Part shown: piece by piece, positions 37,183 through 46,094 of the stretch
How the letters are laid out: each line of letters begins with the position of its first letter
How positions within the stretch are numbered: position 1 is the stretch's first letter
Origin: Lingula anatina
Taxonomy: Eukaryota; Brachiopoda; Lingulata; Lingulida; Lingulidae
Direction: 5' to 3'
DNA: 64,000 nucleotides
Assembly: GCF_001039355.2 (NCBI RefSeq)
Contig: NW_019775882.1
Coordinates: 58,439 to 122,438, forward strand
Position numbers and translations under genes: made by a program
Notes under the pieces: generated by a model
Seen by the model: only the letters and a program-made list of their open reading frames with translations
What the model was told of the DNA's origin: nothing
Database searches by the model: none

Positions 37183-40100
37183 ATAAACATGTCCACTTTA
37201 TCCACATTTTCCATTTATTTTAAAAGTACGAGTAGAATTAACATAGACTCCTTTAGGACTCCTATCAGAGAGATTCTAAACGACTGTACAAAGTCTTACC
37301 ATCGTATCCTCAGTGATGGTGTCAGCAGAGGCACTAGTGATGCTTGACAAGGAGGAGGCCAAGTTGTTCAAACCCGCCGCGTCATTCACTGAACTGATTG
37401 TGGAGGAGATGGCTGTGACGACGACATCCCTTGCCTGCAAAATGGTATAAGGGCGTATTCCCATAGACTTTAGATCGATCTATCCCCGTGGGGAGTCTCA
37501 CTAGATTACTGTCAGATAATCCCGCTTAAATGTCTGTCCCGCCAACTACAAGCTGTAAGGGGGTAATTAACTTTCGTGCCCACTTGGCTGACAGCTATTT
37601 AGCGTGAACCCCCAGGGAGTTAGGTCGATCTAGTTTGGATCGATCTAATCTCTGGGAATGGGGTCTAAGTGATATAGTATGGTTACGCAGCAATGATATA
37701 ATACAACGTGTGAAATGTTATATATTGGTGGCGATTCATTTTTTTTAGATCTGATCAAAGTCGATGAGACCGCAGTGACCGATGAAATCCAAAGGAAATC
37801 ATTTTACTTGTCACATTTTAAGACGTGGGGGAGGAAGGCTTCGCCATGCTTTGGTAGGTACTTTAAGAAGTTTTATTTTATTATTTGTGATAAATATAAA
37901 ACTTTATAACTTACCTGTTGAAGTTCTGAAGCCGTGGAAGAGGTCTATAAGAAAAACATTACAATATCTTAAAAATCAAGCAGCAGTAAAGGAAACGTTT
38001 TTGGCATTTCCTAACATACCAGTATATTCGAAAAACATATTCTCCGCATTTTGAGGGGACATGAGGATGTATCACTCATTCATAAAAAAATTATTTCGAA
38101 TCACTTTATATGTAATTTATATGTAATTTCTTATTTTTATAATCAAAGCCTACCTACCGCATTTGTCACAGCCGCTACTGCACCGCTCACAGCTTCCGGT
38201 GACGTCAGCGCTGACGCATTGAGTGACGTCAGAATACTTGAAACTGATGAATAAAATAAGCAAAGTTGAAATCATCGGAATAGAGAATCCTTTGTTGTCG
38301 GCATAAGATACAAGAAGCCAATATTTGCAACAAAAGCATCCCCAAAATTAACACCCCCTCTGTCATAAAAGAAGTATTACATCACATGCACTTTCCTCAA
38401 TTATTTAACGAAACAACGTTTTCTGTAAAAAAAAAACACAGGGCACACATCTTTATCAGGAACAGGAAAAGAACTATGTGCTGTACCTTACCCTCCCTGG
38501 AGATAAGCTTTATATGCCCAACTTACCGGTAGTGGCCATATTGGCTGTCGTCGTCAAGGATTCGTTTGTAGTCTCACTAGTCGTTTCAGCTGTTGCGACT
38601 GTGGTGGTAGGGGTTTCCATCGTGGTAACCTCATTTGTTGTGCTAAAATCGGTTGTCGCCGTGCTTAATTCGGTCGTCGCCGTACTTATTTCGGTCGTTT
38701 CCGCCACTGTTGTCATCGTTTCCGTGGTGGTTTCACGTACGGTAGTGCTGTCGGGAAGTGTGTCGTTACAGAACTCGGTATAATTGCCGTAGTCTATGGT
38801 GCCCTCTAGGTAAGCTGCTTGAAGAGCACTGCAGTTTACAGGCGGAGCTTGGGTTGGGGGTTCTAGATATAATGTGTAAAATACAAAAATATATGGTTTA
38901 AAGTTAAAGTTGCTTGTTTTAATAAGCTGTTATTGTTTAAAAACATTCCCCAACCCTGGAGTATGCAGCACAAACCATGTTCTACGTTAGAATAGAAGAA
39001 ACGCAGGCCATCTGTAGATTTCCTAACACAAAGAAGTTCATACGTTAAGGGTTCATAATAAGTATACTCGGTATTACATTGATGTAGAATATAGGACTTG
39101 GCTCTACAAAGCGACACGTTGTCGTACAGCCATGGCGCCAACCAACGTGACGTCATATGTGACGTCAATATCACTTACCCTCGCAGTACCCAGTAGAAAC
39201 GTCTTCACTGTACGAGCCGCCCACACACTGGATAGTGGAGCTGTTTAACCCGGTCAGTATATAGCCATTGTCACATGTATACGTCACATTGGCGTACTCA
39301 TTACAGCATAAATTGCTGCAGTTAACACCGGCTGTTGCTGTCCATGTTGCGTTTGGAATGGTTTGTGGTGCGGAGCAGAAACTAGGTGACTTGTCTATAA
39401 AAAGAATATTTGGATTGAATTATAATGTCATAATACATCTGGTGGGAAAAGGCGCTCATTCTTTCATATTACATTCACTTAATAACGGATTTATGAAAGT
39501 TCAGTTTAAGGACAATAGAGTGTGTACAAATCAGATTCATATTACTGTGTTAAATATTTTTGAAATATTTTTGAAACAAAGCAATATTAAACTTTAGGGC
39601 CTACTTACACTGAAAACAAATATAATATCCATCTTCAGTACAATTGTGTTGGCTCCACGCCATATTTTCATCCGATTTTGCTGCATAACACTCGCCAGAT
39701 GGCGCTGTGGTACTACCGGTATAGCCGACGTCCCATTTCCCGTTGTCGGTCACGCTGGTACCCGAGTCGTACACCCAGCCGCCCCCGCCACTACTAGATA
39801 TTCCTATCCAGGCTCTCTGTCCTGTTGACCTAGTTTTAAATAAAGGGGGCACCACGTGATCAGCACGTGACTATTATGTCATTAATTTGTCAGTGCAAAA
39901 TCCGGGCTGCTGCGAATCCCGTAAAAACAAGCAAAAAAGAGGGATGTGAGACGAAACTATGTTAACTGTTTTAAAAATGGCATTTACGGTACAGTTGTAT
40001 ACCAGATTTGACGAAAAAGTGAAATTTTTTGAAGAATTAAAATGTCGCTTGATTAACTCCAAGCGCTTATCGTGTGTCTTTAGAAATCTACTGCATTGCA

Positions 40101-41507
40101 CCACAAATTAACTTACAGACTGTTCCCGATCAAAAGATCGTAGGCAAAGTCAGATAAATCGCCTGGATTGGAGGACTCCGGGAGAAAGCCACATAACGCG
40201 TTACAAGCAGTTCTAGCCGCGAAATAGTCGGTTTCGTAGTCAGATATACACCAGTCTAAGTCTGGGTCGACGTTCATCGTTGGACATGCACCATACGCTG
40301 AAACAAACCAGAGTTCAGGGTTTACGATATTACAGCCATTATACGGGGTATTACATACACGGGAAATAATTTGTATAATGATAATTCTTTGGTCAGATGC
40401 TAATGGCCACAGATAGATCACATACAAAACAGGCAGTATTTTAGAACACGAAATATAAGCCTTCGTGAATTTAGTTTCATTTTTTATACATATACTTCAT
40501 TATTGTTGCCGCCGTTATCAATTCCTCGCCCAGACTTCGATCTATCAATTTGTGTGACAGGAATGGCAGTCCGTTAGGAAAAGTAGTCCGTTCCCCATCC
40601 CTTAGACTGGGTCCCCATGCCTAGATCTACCTAACAGAATCAATCGATCTCCAGGGGGTTTCTCGTTGAATTGCTTTTTCATCTTAAGTGGCTTAGATGT
40701 CTGGCACGCCTACTGAAGCTGCCAAACGAGAGTTAATTACCATCTAGCGGCTTCAGTAGGTGTGACAGACATCAAGGCCGCTTAGGTTGACGGCAATTTA
40801 GCGAGACTCTCCTGTGAGATAGATCGATCCACAGTTAGTACGATAGGGTCTGGGAATGTTCCTTTAATTTGCAGACGTGACATGAAATATATGAAATATT
40901 CTTATTTGATATCAAACTCACCATATGTATTGATAAATGTAACCACTACTAGCACCTGAATTGGAACGAAACGCAGGACCTGAAAAAATAATAAATGATA
41001 GATGTATTTCAACAGGGGCAATACGCGGCAGTTCAATTTTCAAGCGACAAAACACAAATTTCAGGCATATTACAAAATCATAACAACACAAGCATAATAT
41101 TACGAAACCCCGTGCATATATAGTGTCTTGTTTGTTGAAAAAACGGCGTTTTAACTGTAGCTGTGCCCCATTACACGTTTTTTTCAATAGTTTTGTTTTG
41201 TTAAGATTCAGACAGTTTTAACAAAGCTGCTTTAAGACTGAGTATAGACTTCACTTCAATGTACGGTATCACATGCATTACTTTTACCACTCTCTCTAAA
41301 TTCTAAGTGTTTATAATTTTGATATTTATGTTGAAGAATGATTCTACGTTTTACTGGTTCGTTGCCCAGTGAGTGAAACAAAATCACTCAGGCAACCCAA
41401 TGGCTTCCATTTTCGAAAATGGCAGAATTCACACGCTATCCGGGTTTTTTTTAATAATGTCACGAAGAAACAGATCTGCGTATGAAAAGAGATCGCTCAA
41501 CGGTTGT

Positions 41508-41552
<45 letters not shown>

Positions 41553-43814
41553 CTGTGACAGGAATGGTAGTCCCCAAGGAACCAAAGTCTTTTCCCCATT
41601 ACTTTTGTACAAGTCACATTCGCCTCATAATCTAACCCATGCTTTCGACCCAAACATTAAGTCGAAAGAGTGATTTCTAACCAGGACTATTTAGAGATTG
41701 ATATCACAATACTTGAAGAAAAATGGGTCTCTTTTTTCATTGTCATAAAACACCAGGTGTGGTCTTTCAAGGCCAGTCCACAGAGCAATGCCACTTAGTT
41801 AGTCCTATGGACGATACATGCATATTCCTGATCTTGAAAGCATTGTAATCAGTGAACCGTAAGGCTAAGAAATTTGAGAATTTGGCAAGGTTCATTAGGG
41901 TCATTCTTTCAATATCTCGTATTCATATCGGCAAGGGTTATGGGGACAGAGGTAAATATTTCAGTGTATTTATATCACATGGCCCATTAAGTACCTTATT
42001 TACTTGTTTACTCGCCCTCCCTTGGGGCGACAAAGTTGAATTGTCATCCCGCTCGCGTTATAAATTCCGGAAGCAGTTAAGTAGCGCCATACACTGAACG
42101 CCTGCATTAAAACGATCATGCATTTAAAGTCTGAAGTACGAGCAATATGAAACCAGGTACTAGTATTTGTATTAATAGTATGAATACACGGTTTTATTAC
42201 TTGATTTATTAAGCGTTGATATTAACTTTGGCTTATAAAAATCAACGTCTTGGGGGTTTTTTGGAAGGCATCGAGACATGTATGCGTTTGGTAAAACAGC
42301 AATACTGGTGGCACAAAAAGTGTTTTTGCGAATAAAGATGTTCTTTCTGAATAACTTAAATAATAAGATAACTTTACCTTAGGCATACAAAAATGAATAA
42401 TGGCTCCATATCTAATTGCCTATAGTGCGTCAGATTTTAATTTTCAAGTAGAATATCATGTTAAAATTTATCCGATGTCACTATGTCAGGATAACTTTAG
42501 GATTAATTACGTATCTATAACAGGGAGAGACAATAAAAGCGAGCGCACTTAATCGATAATCGATATTTTGCCACTCAGATCGCTTGTATTCCCATCGATC
42601 GATACGTCCACGTGTCGATAATTAGCTAAATGCTGGGATGAGTATACTGCAGATGATTCGCTCTGGTGCGTCCGTATGAATTTTTAACCACCCTATCTAA
42701 GTACAACATCACAAGAATGATAAGGTTTTAGCATTAAATACACCTCATCTACAGATGGTGCTTAGAGCATCTGTAGCATATGGATGTAATATATTAACTT
42801 TGGTATGGTCGTGATTATAACGTAACTTGGTGTCATAAATGACCTTTAAAGAATAATTAAATTTTTATTGTTATTTTATACACAAAGTCAATACAGGAAG
42901 TTTACAACACAATGGGTCAAAGACTTCTTCCTCATGCCATTTACACACTGAGAAATAATACTTGTAAATGACGATGAAAAATGCACGTAGATATACTTTT
43001 AAGTAAGAGAATCTTGGTGGGCTATAACAAAGCATGTTCTTTTCCAGCCGTAACGATGTTTTTTCTACAGGTATACTCTCCCATTTTTCCTCGGATCGGC
43101 CAGGATTCAGTAGGTATAATGACTAAAAAACTTTTTTTCAAATACATTTTGCAGGCAACTTAAAACTTAAAAAAATATTATGTTAATTTTAGATTTCTCT
43201 CCTTTCTGAACTGTATATATTTAACTGTCTCCAATGACAAACAACGAACGTTTCCAGGCACGATGTCAACGTGACACAGTCCTCTCTGTAATAGCATGTC
43301 CAAAGTTAAAAATCAATTCAGAATATTGAGGAAAAATAATTTGAAAAAAAACTTTAACATGATCTCCCATTATTTGAAACGGCTAACTGCAAACGCACAT
43401 TCTTTGTGTTAACCAAAAATTATACTTGTCGTTAATTAAGTAAGGGTGGCCCATTGATTTTTAGGAGTTGGGTTGCTTTTATAGCGTGCGCCCCGACGAC
43501 TATACCAATAACAACACATAATAATTGACGCACAACTACAGGTAAACGATTAATGAAAATATTTAGGATCTATTATGTTACGAGCCATGTGGTATTGGTC
43601 CTTATTAGCGATCCAATGTAAGTCCACGTGTACCAGTTTTTTGACACATGGCAAGAAATAGATGAATACACTTTTTTGTATTAGCTGAGTATACGTTCAC
43701 GTGTTTTAATATTGACTTTAAGGCTCATGGGCGCATGTTCTTATACTTAGGATCTAATTGATATAAATGTATTTGAGAAAAAAAACGTTACTGGCGGTTG
43801 ATTCTATAATAGTA

Positions 43815-43855
<41 letters not shown>

Positions 43856-44245
43856 TTTCTTTCAGTTTAAAATCCCAGATTTGTTGAGTAGAGTTTACAA
43901 TGTGACTTGAATTAATAATGAATAAAGCTAGGAAAGGAAAGTAAAAAATAGATTAAAACTGGAAAATGGATTAAAACAAATAATGATACTGATAACAAAT
44001 ACTGACTGTCTACACCCCAAGGAGACTGCATTCCTTTTTTCTTTTCACCCTTATATAAGAGGTTAAATGATACTGTCTTGGTTTAAAAATCACTTTCTTG
44101 TTTGAGATGGAATACCGAAGCAAGGCGACCCTATAAAAAGCTGCCGTATTTTTAACATAACCCCGTTTATTGTAAGAATCGAAAAGTTGGCGAAATGATG
44201 GCGATTGCTAATCTATAAAGACAATTTTGCCTTGCACAAATATCA

Positions 44246-44286
<41 letters not shown>

Positions 44287-46094
44287 GTTTTGCACACATA
44301 GCAAACAATAAATTGCACCATGCCCATTAATTTAAATCTTCGTCAAATCTTCTTTCTCGCCTTTGATTTTACTAATAAAGTTTAAGTCTCAAATAAAAAA
44401 ACTACTCCATTCTTGCTATCGCGGACTGTGTTCAAACCAAGCCCTCGTGCCCCTATTTCTTTTTTCCGTCCCAACTTGACCGATGTCAACTAAAGTGCCG
44501 TGCCAGACAGTGGAATCATTTTGACTAAGGGGAGGAGGGGGCACACAATAAAACTTGGCCTCGCTTCACTCGGCAAATATTGTACAGAAGGACAAAAACA
44601 AGCTAGGGCATGGATCGAAAGTTGTATTGTCTCGTTCCACTTGCTATACAGATTTTTAGGGGCGGGGGAAGGGTTATCTCAAATCAAAGACAGGAACATA
44701 TCTCCGATGCTAACCTCCCTACCCCCATCCCCTGTCCTCCATTTTACTTCATTCATGAGAGACAGAGTTCAGGCCTACCCAACTACCAGACTCGGCACCT
44801 ACGGATCCAGAATAAACCGGTTTATCAGACCAAACTACCCGTTTTCAAGGTGGGTGTCGAGTCTGGTAGTTGGTTAGGCCTGGAGTTGACCACTGGCGTA
44901 ATCTTGTGCGTGGCCTTACTGTTTATTTGAGTTCAACTGAGCTTGGCGACAAAGCGTGTAAATTATGATTGCTGATCATCGTAAATCGAAGATCAGTAGT
45001 GATAATTTTTGTGTGATGAATGACTGTGTTGACGCCCCAAATCTACAGTAGTTGAACACGTTCAGATGTCAATGTTTGGCGACGGTGAATTCAATTATGG
45101 TCCTTCTTGCTCGTGATAAACACTCACGTCGCCAATCGTCTCTTGGCGGAGTTTTTATCAGTTTAATTTCAATATTTAAATCAATATGGAGACCCTATAA
45201 TTTGATATAAATTTTATAAATTTACCCGGCCATACCTTCGATTATATTGTAAATATTGGAAAAAATATTTCAGATTCCCAAATTATCGGACAACATTTAA
45301 ACACCACGTTTTCTCAAAAAAAAAAAATTAGACAAAAATTCATCCCAACATGGACACATGACATATAAATGACAATAAATTGTTATATCCCTTACCAAAT
45401 GACATTAATTTTAAGACCCCGAATTCAATGATGCCATTAATAGACAACGCTGAACAAGTAATTAAAATTACTGCCTAACGTAAACGATATAAGGAACATC
45501 GTAATCACTAATACCTAGGAAACGTCATCCTATTAGCTAATTATCCAATTAGGCAAATTATTTGGCTAATGTCATAAGAGACGATATATGGATTTATAGT
45601 AATGATTATTTGTCATTCTACATGTATGTACACACGGGGTACATTGTATGTGTGGCTTATGTCCAATGCCTATATGCCTACAACTGATTAAGTGTATTTA
45701 CAACTTACACAGGGATGGAAAATTAGAATTATTTGGTTTGAATATGCTGTTAGTAAAGACGTAGTGTTAAGTCGTTATAACTCACTGAACTAAAAAGTCT
45801 TTAATCAAACTAAGCGTATCATGATAAAATAAATTGGAATCCGACTGTTTGGTCCATGAATCAAATTCTTGCCTTATTAATTGCAAATAAAGAATATGTG
45901 AAAGTTTCTGTACCACGCACCTTGGTTTTCAACAATACATCATATGTCGTTCCTAATGACGATGTGTCAAAAATCGCCAACTATCTATTTGCATTGTTTT
46001 CAAGCTAAGTTTAATCTTCTCCTTATTTCCATCCAAAGAGTATCATAATTAATTACTCATTAATTATCATCTTATCACTTACCTTAAGAATCAT
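23824..46094 (-). CDS. polycystin-1-like protein, 27-exon gene
   Basis: Exons join in phase with GT-AG sites: 46094-46083, 40979-40922, 40297-40117, 39829-39609, 39394-39179, 38862-38527, 38243-38158, 37944-37915, 37434-37300, 37022-36935, 36682-36597, 36250-36029, 35559-35088, 34732-34587, 34096-33863, 33275-33105, 32666-32512, 31940-31076, 30768-30663, 30340-30093, 29529-29355, 28637-28542, 28257-28144, 27967-27503, 27297-26728, 26341-26037, 24249-23824. The product is 2072 residues: signal peptide, C-type lectin (~27-157), sushi (~159-229), Thr-rich stalk (~235-341), GAIN-like region (~345-763), degenerate GPS, TM1, PLAT (~850-960), then ten more TMs with a polycystin (TOP) loop and a channel-like end, and a cytoplasmic tail with a coiled-coil-like segment. 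Lectin plus no clear REJ or PKD repeats resembles PKD1L3/PKD1L2; orthology is not claimed. Polycystin-1 proteins pair with PKD2-type channels at membranes or cilia. Confidence 0.9.
24515..25901 (-). mobile_element. Tc1/mariner (DD34E) transposon, inactive
   Basis: 1387 bp with inverted ends CACACACTGGACAATAGAAG and a TA duplication on each side (24513-24514, 25902-25903). The transposase remnant runs on the minus strand from about 25826 to 24677. It shows an HTH-like start (NISNVRISIQLNCSVRTVQR), MGRPRKTTGREDRRL, FFSDECRF (first Asp), HQDDNTPCHRR (second Asp) and HSLDANIIENVW, with 34 residues between the last Asp and Glu. Frame breaks near 25570 and 25300 and an in-frame TAG (NH*KYIDVLES) kill it. 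It lies within the last intron of the polycystin-like gene, on the same strand. Confidence 0.9.
25924..25974. repeat. (TG)n(AG)n microsatellite
   Basis: Compound dinucleotide repeat immediately outside the right end of the Tc1 element. Confidence 0.95.
26037..26341 (-). CDS. polycystin-like exon 26: cytoplasmic tail
   Basis: 305-nt exon, phase 1 in and phase 0 out. Hydrophilic, with a lysine run (RKKKKKNNKN) and an acidic/hydrophobic end (SGEVWQNLIDRDVDTTLGLL). No recognised domain. Confidence 0.75.
26728..27297 (-). CDS. polycystin-like exon 25: TM9-TM11, channel region
   Basis: Codes TM9 (YSITIAFSLFLATLQLFRPL), the S4-S5-like linker (NKQLAILRASLSRSSIYLF), TM10 (YGLIIVIILTSFGIGTHLL), a pore-loop position reading NLCGVMLAVLDYEDV, and TM11 (KVFFMMFAMVMNFLIINMF) with the family ending ISVINDTLYEIK. 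The Gly-Asp selectivity motif of PKD2-type channels is not present at the pore loop. Confidence 0.9.
27503..27967 (-). CDS. polycystin-like exon 24: TOP domain end, TM7-TM8
   Basis: Begins GGGYFVEINSLSQGT, the conserved Gly-rich hallmark, then DSWIDRLTRAIFVEFTINN and VFSMVRIKVELP of the polycystin domain, TM7 (PFDFVLLVIQVIWALVVFYL) and TM8 (YVELLDLIFAVTSMVCFVLR). Confidence 0.9.
28144..30340 (-). CDS. polycystin-like exons 20-23: TM6 and polycystin (TOP) domain
   Basis: Exons 30340-30093, 29529-29355, 28637-28542 and 28257-28144. They code a basic helix (ASEERKRLRRKHDAQLSGSL), TM6 (IFIHIIYLILLIFICFANR) and the extracellular polycystin domain: FFLQNEALRNSL, FEAIFAWLSDRILPIVF and ELCTADFPLKMSFNSCNSDY. 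A two-Cys pair in exon 22 could form the domain's loop disulfide. Confidence 0.85.
28773..28791. repeat. poly-G run
   Basis: About 19 consecutive G in the intron between exons 21 and 22, directly beside the MITE at 28802. Confidence 0.9.
28802..28961. mobile_element. MITE, GGTGTGACAGGAATGG family, copy 1
   Basis: Ends GGGTAACAGGAATG and CCATTTCTGTTACACC are inverted; the interior shares TTACTTTGTACAGGTGA.ATT.GTCCCA with other copies (here on the minus strand). Lies in a polycystin-like intron. No clear target duplication. Confidence 0.7.
30663..30768 (-). CDS. polycystin-like exon 19: TM5 end and loop
   Basis: 106-nt exon coding VIAVAVVMSMILRMSGDGE, which completes TM5, and an acidic loop (TEDDVVIADHELLPRG) before the linker to TM6. 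Confidence 0.85.
31076..31940 (-). CDS. polycystin-like exon 18: TM2-TM5 block
   Basis: 865-nt exon. After the PLAT end it codes DDHLWFSVAKRPTPSRLSRV, TM2 (LTACLAVLFLCMISNAMFY), TM3 (VYVGLISSLLVVPPTFVILE), a basic cytoplasmic loop, TM4 (WWAIVFGYMLSFLAIATSAF) and the start of TM5 (NWLLSMFFAFTESVIIVQPL). The order and the RxQRLTAC-like entry to TM2 match polycystin-1 relatives. Confidence 0.9.
32512..33275 (-). CDS. polycystin-like exons 16-17: PLAT/LH2 domain
   Basis: Exons 33275-33105 and 32666-32512. Diagnostic PLAT motifs: HFLISVFTGSKSPKDTT, VPFVILYGTEGKTRPKVL, then KLTHLHVWHCDLDSKADWFL and DRVIVYDVQRKER. In polycystins this domain sits in the first cytoplasmic loop and binds lipids and partner proteins. 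It ends with CNQWLSLDKG at the start of exon 18. Confidence 0.9.
33661..33784. mobile_element. MITE, GGTGTGACAGGAATGG family, copy 2
   Basis: Starts GGTGTGACAGGAATGGTAG and ends ATTCCTGGCACACC. The 124-bp element has a shortened interior, in the intron between exons 15 and 16. Confidence 0.7.
33863..34096 (-). CDS. polycystin-like exon 15: degenerate GPS and TM1
   Basis: Codes SNFFGSFAAGLFIPPNTIDF, the stretch that normally follows HLT in the GPS, then TM1 (HVLILMCSIVALYFLLLIWA). The canonical C.CNHLT is replaced by FKSNF, so the autoproteolytic site is absent. Exons 14 and 15 are both phase 0 here and the aligned length is nearly normal, so a missed GPS exon is unlikely. Confidence 0.75.
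34587..35559 (-). CDS. polycystin-like exons 13-14: GAIN-like region
   Basis: Exons 35559-35088 and 34732-34587 join in phase 1. The product is beta-rich with NxT sites (SAIYVVVTLPTSLNLVVLG; VNLTTTFVNGSLEMFIPQST) and ends in FYNSSSKTWGTSSGLQ, which aligns with the start of a GPS motif but lacks its cysteines. Confidence 0.7.
36029..38243 (-). CDS. polycystin-like exons 7-12: helical stalk
   Basis: Exons 38243-38158, 37944-37915 (30 nt), 37434-37300, 37022-36935, 36682-36597 and 36250-36029. They code Ser/Ala/Val-rich helical repeats with NxT sites (SSILTSLNASALTSPEAVSG; ARDVVVTAISSTISSVNDAA; EVVNSISNVMDN; VLNTVVDTIIDTLNETSP), as found ahead of GAIN domains in polycystins. An extra 18-nt in-phase exon (36506-36489, MDYLIQ) with good splice sites is possible; it would raise the protein to 2078 residues. 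Confidence 0.75.
37100..37180. repeat. (CT)n then (GT)n microsatellites
   Basis: CT tract to about 37136 and GT tract 37141-37180, in the intron between exons 9 and 10. Confidence 0.95.
37451..37665. mobile_element. PIF/Harbinger-like MITE, TAA target duplication
   Basis: Left end GGGCGTATTCCCATAGACTT and right end inverted (AATCTCTGGGAATGGGGTC), both with AGATCGATCTA just inside. Flanked by TAA (37448-37450, 37666-37668). The 3-bp TWA duplication and G-rich ends fit PIF/Harbinger. Confidence 0.75.
38527..38862 (-). CDS. polycystin-like exon 6: Thr-rich mucin stalk
   Basis: After a short Cys-containing start (PPVNCSALQAAYLEG), residues become repetitive Thr/Ser/Ala/Glu (TTEISTATTELSTATTDF), consistent with a densely O-glycosylated spacer between the ligand-binding head and the membrane part. 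Confidence 0.8.
39179..39394 (-). CDS. polycystin-like exon 5: sushi/CCP-like domain
   Basis: One phase 1-1 exon, as usual for sushi modules, coding FCSAPQTIPNATW, CSNLCCNEYANVTYTCDNGY, a Ser-Thr turn, then a GYCE end. The Cys/Tyr/Gly pattern fits CCP, with an extra CC pair in the middle. Confidence 0.75.
39609..40297 (-). CDS. polycystin-like exons 3-4: C-type lectin domain
   Basis: Exons 40297-40117 and 39829-39609 join in phase 2. Landmarks of the fold are present: DLDWCISDYETDYFAARTAC for the first half, then QRAWIGISSSGGGGWVYDSG, KWDVGYTG and ENMAWSQHNCTEDGYYICF for the second. The calcium-site EPN/QPD and WND triads of sugar binders are not seen, so classical mannose or galactose binding is doubtful. 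Polycystin-1 and PKD1L2/L3 also carry an N-terminal lectin-like domain. Confidence 0.85.
40552..40605. mobile_element. MITE fragment, GGTGTGACAGGAATGG family, copy 3
   Basis: Left end only (GTGTGACAGGAATGGCAGTC, then AGTAGTCCGTTCCCCAT); it is cut off where the hairpin element at 40606 starts. Confidence 0.55.
40606..40856. mobile_element. diverged Harbinger-like MITE with inner hairpin
   Basis: Outer ends (ACTGGGTCCCCATGCCTAGA; AGGGTCTGGGAATG) resemble the 37451 and 51750 elements. Inside, GATGTCTGGCACGCCTACTG and its inverted partner (CAGTAGGTGTGACAGACATC) form a second inverted pair around 40696-40775. Confidence 0.5.
40922..40979 (-). CDS. polycystin-like exon 2: signal peptide core
   Basis: 58-nt exon between TTTTTTCAG and GTGAGT, coding VLRFVPIQVLVVVTFINTY. 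Hydrophobic core of the signal peptide; cleavage probably lies just before YGACP, encoded by exon 3. Confidence 0.8.
41507..41551. repeat. (GA)n microsatellite
   Basis: Purine repeat in intron 1 of the polycystin-like gene, directly abutting a MITE end. Confidence 0.95.
41552..41640. mobile_element. MITE fragment, GGTGTGACAGGAATGG family, copy 4
   Basis: GCTGTGACAGGAATGGTAGT followed by the family interior (CCCATTACTTTTGTACAAGT); the right end was not found. Confidence 0.5.
43816..43854. repeat. (TAA)n microsatellite
   Basis: About 13 units in intron 1; an (ATT)n tract lies at 44247-44286. Confidence 0.95.
44247..44286. repeat. (ATT)n microsatellite
   Basis: About 13 ATT units in intron 1 of the polycystin-like gene. 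Confidence 0.95.
44770..44882. mobile_element. short MITE related to the 19116 foldback, 5-bp TSD
   Basis: 113 bp with inverted ends CAGGCCTACCCAACTACCAG and (complement) CAGGCCTAACCAACTACCAG, flanked by GAGTT on both sides (44765-44769, 44883-44887). Its interior matches the left arm of the 19116 element. Confidence 0.85.
46083..46094 (-). CDS. polycystin-like exon 1: start codon, 4 codons
   Basis: ATG ATT CTT AAG followed by a GTAAGT donor, with A at -3. Joined in phase 0 to exon 2 it gives MILKVLRFVPIQVLVVVTF, a good signal peptide. Exon 2 has no in-frame ATG, so an upstream start exon is required. This was the best-placed candidate and lies across a 5.1 kb intron. A different upstream exon remains possible. 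Confidence 0.6.

Noticed and set aside
38478-38783. 101-codon plus-strand frame rich in Val
   Set aside because: It is the complement of the Thr-rich stalk exon of the polycystin-like gene.
42100-42540. Search for further lectin or sushi exons in intron 1 of the polycystin-like gene
   Set aside because: No in-phase, splice-bounded domain-like frame was found.
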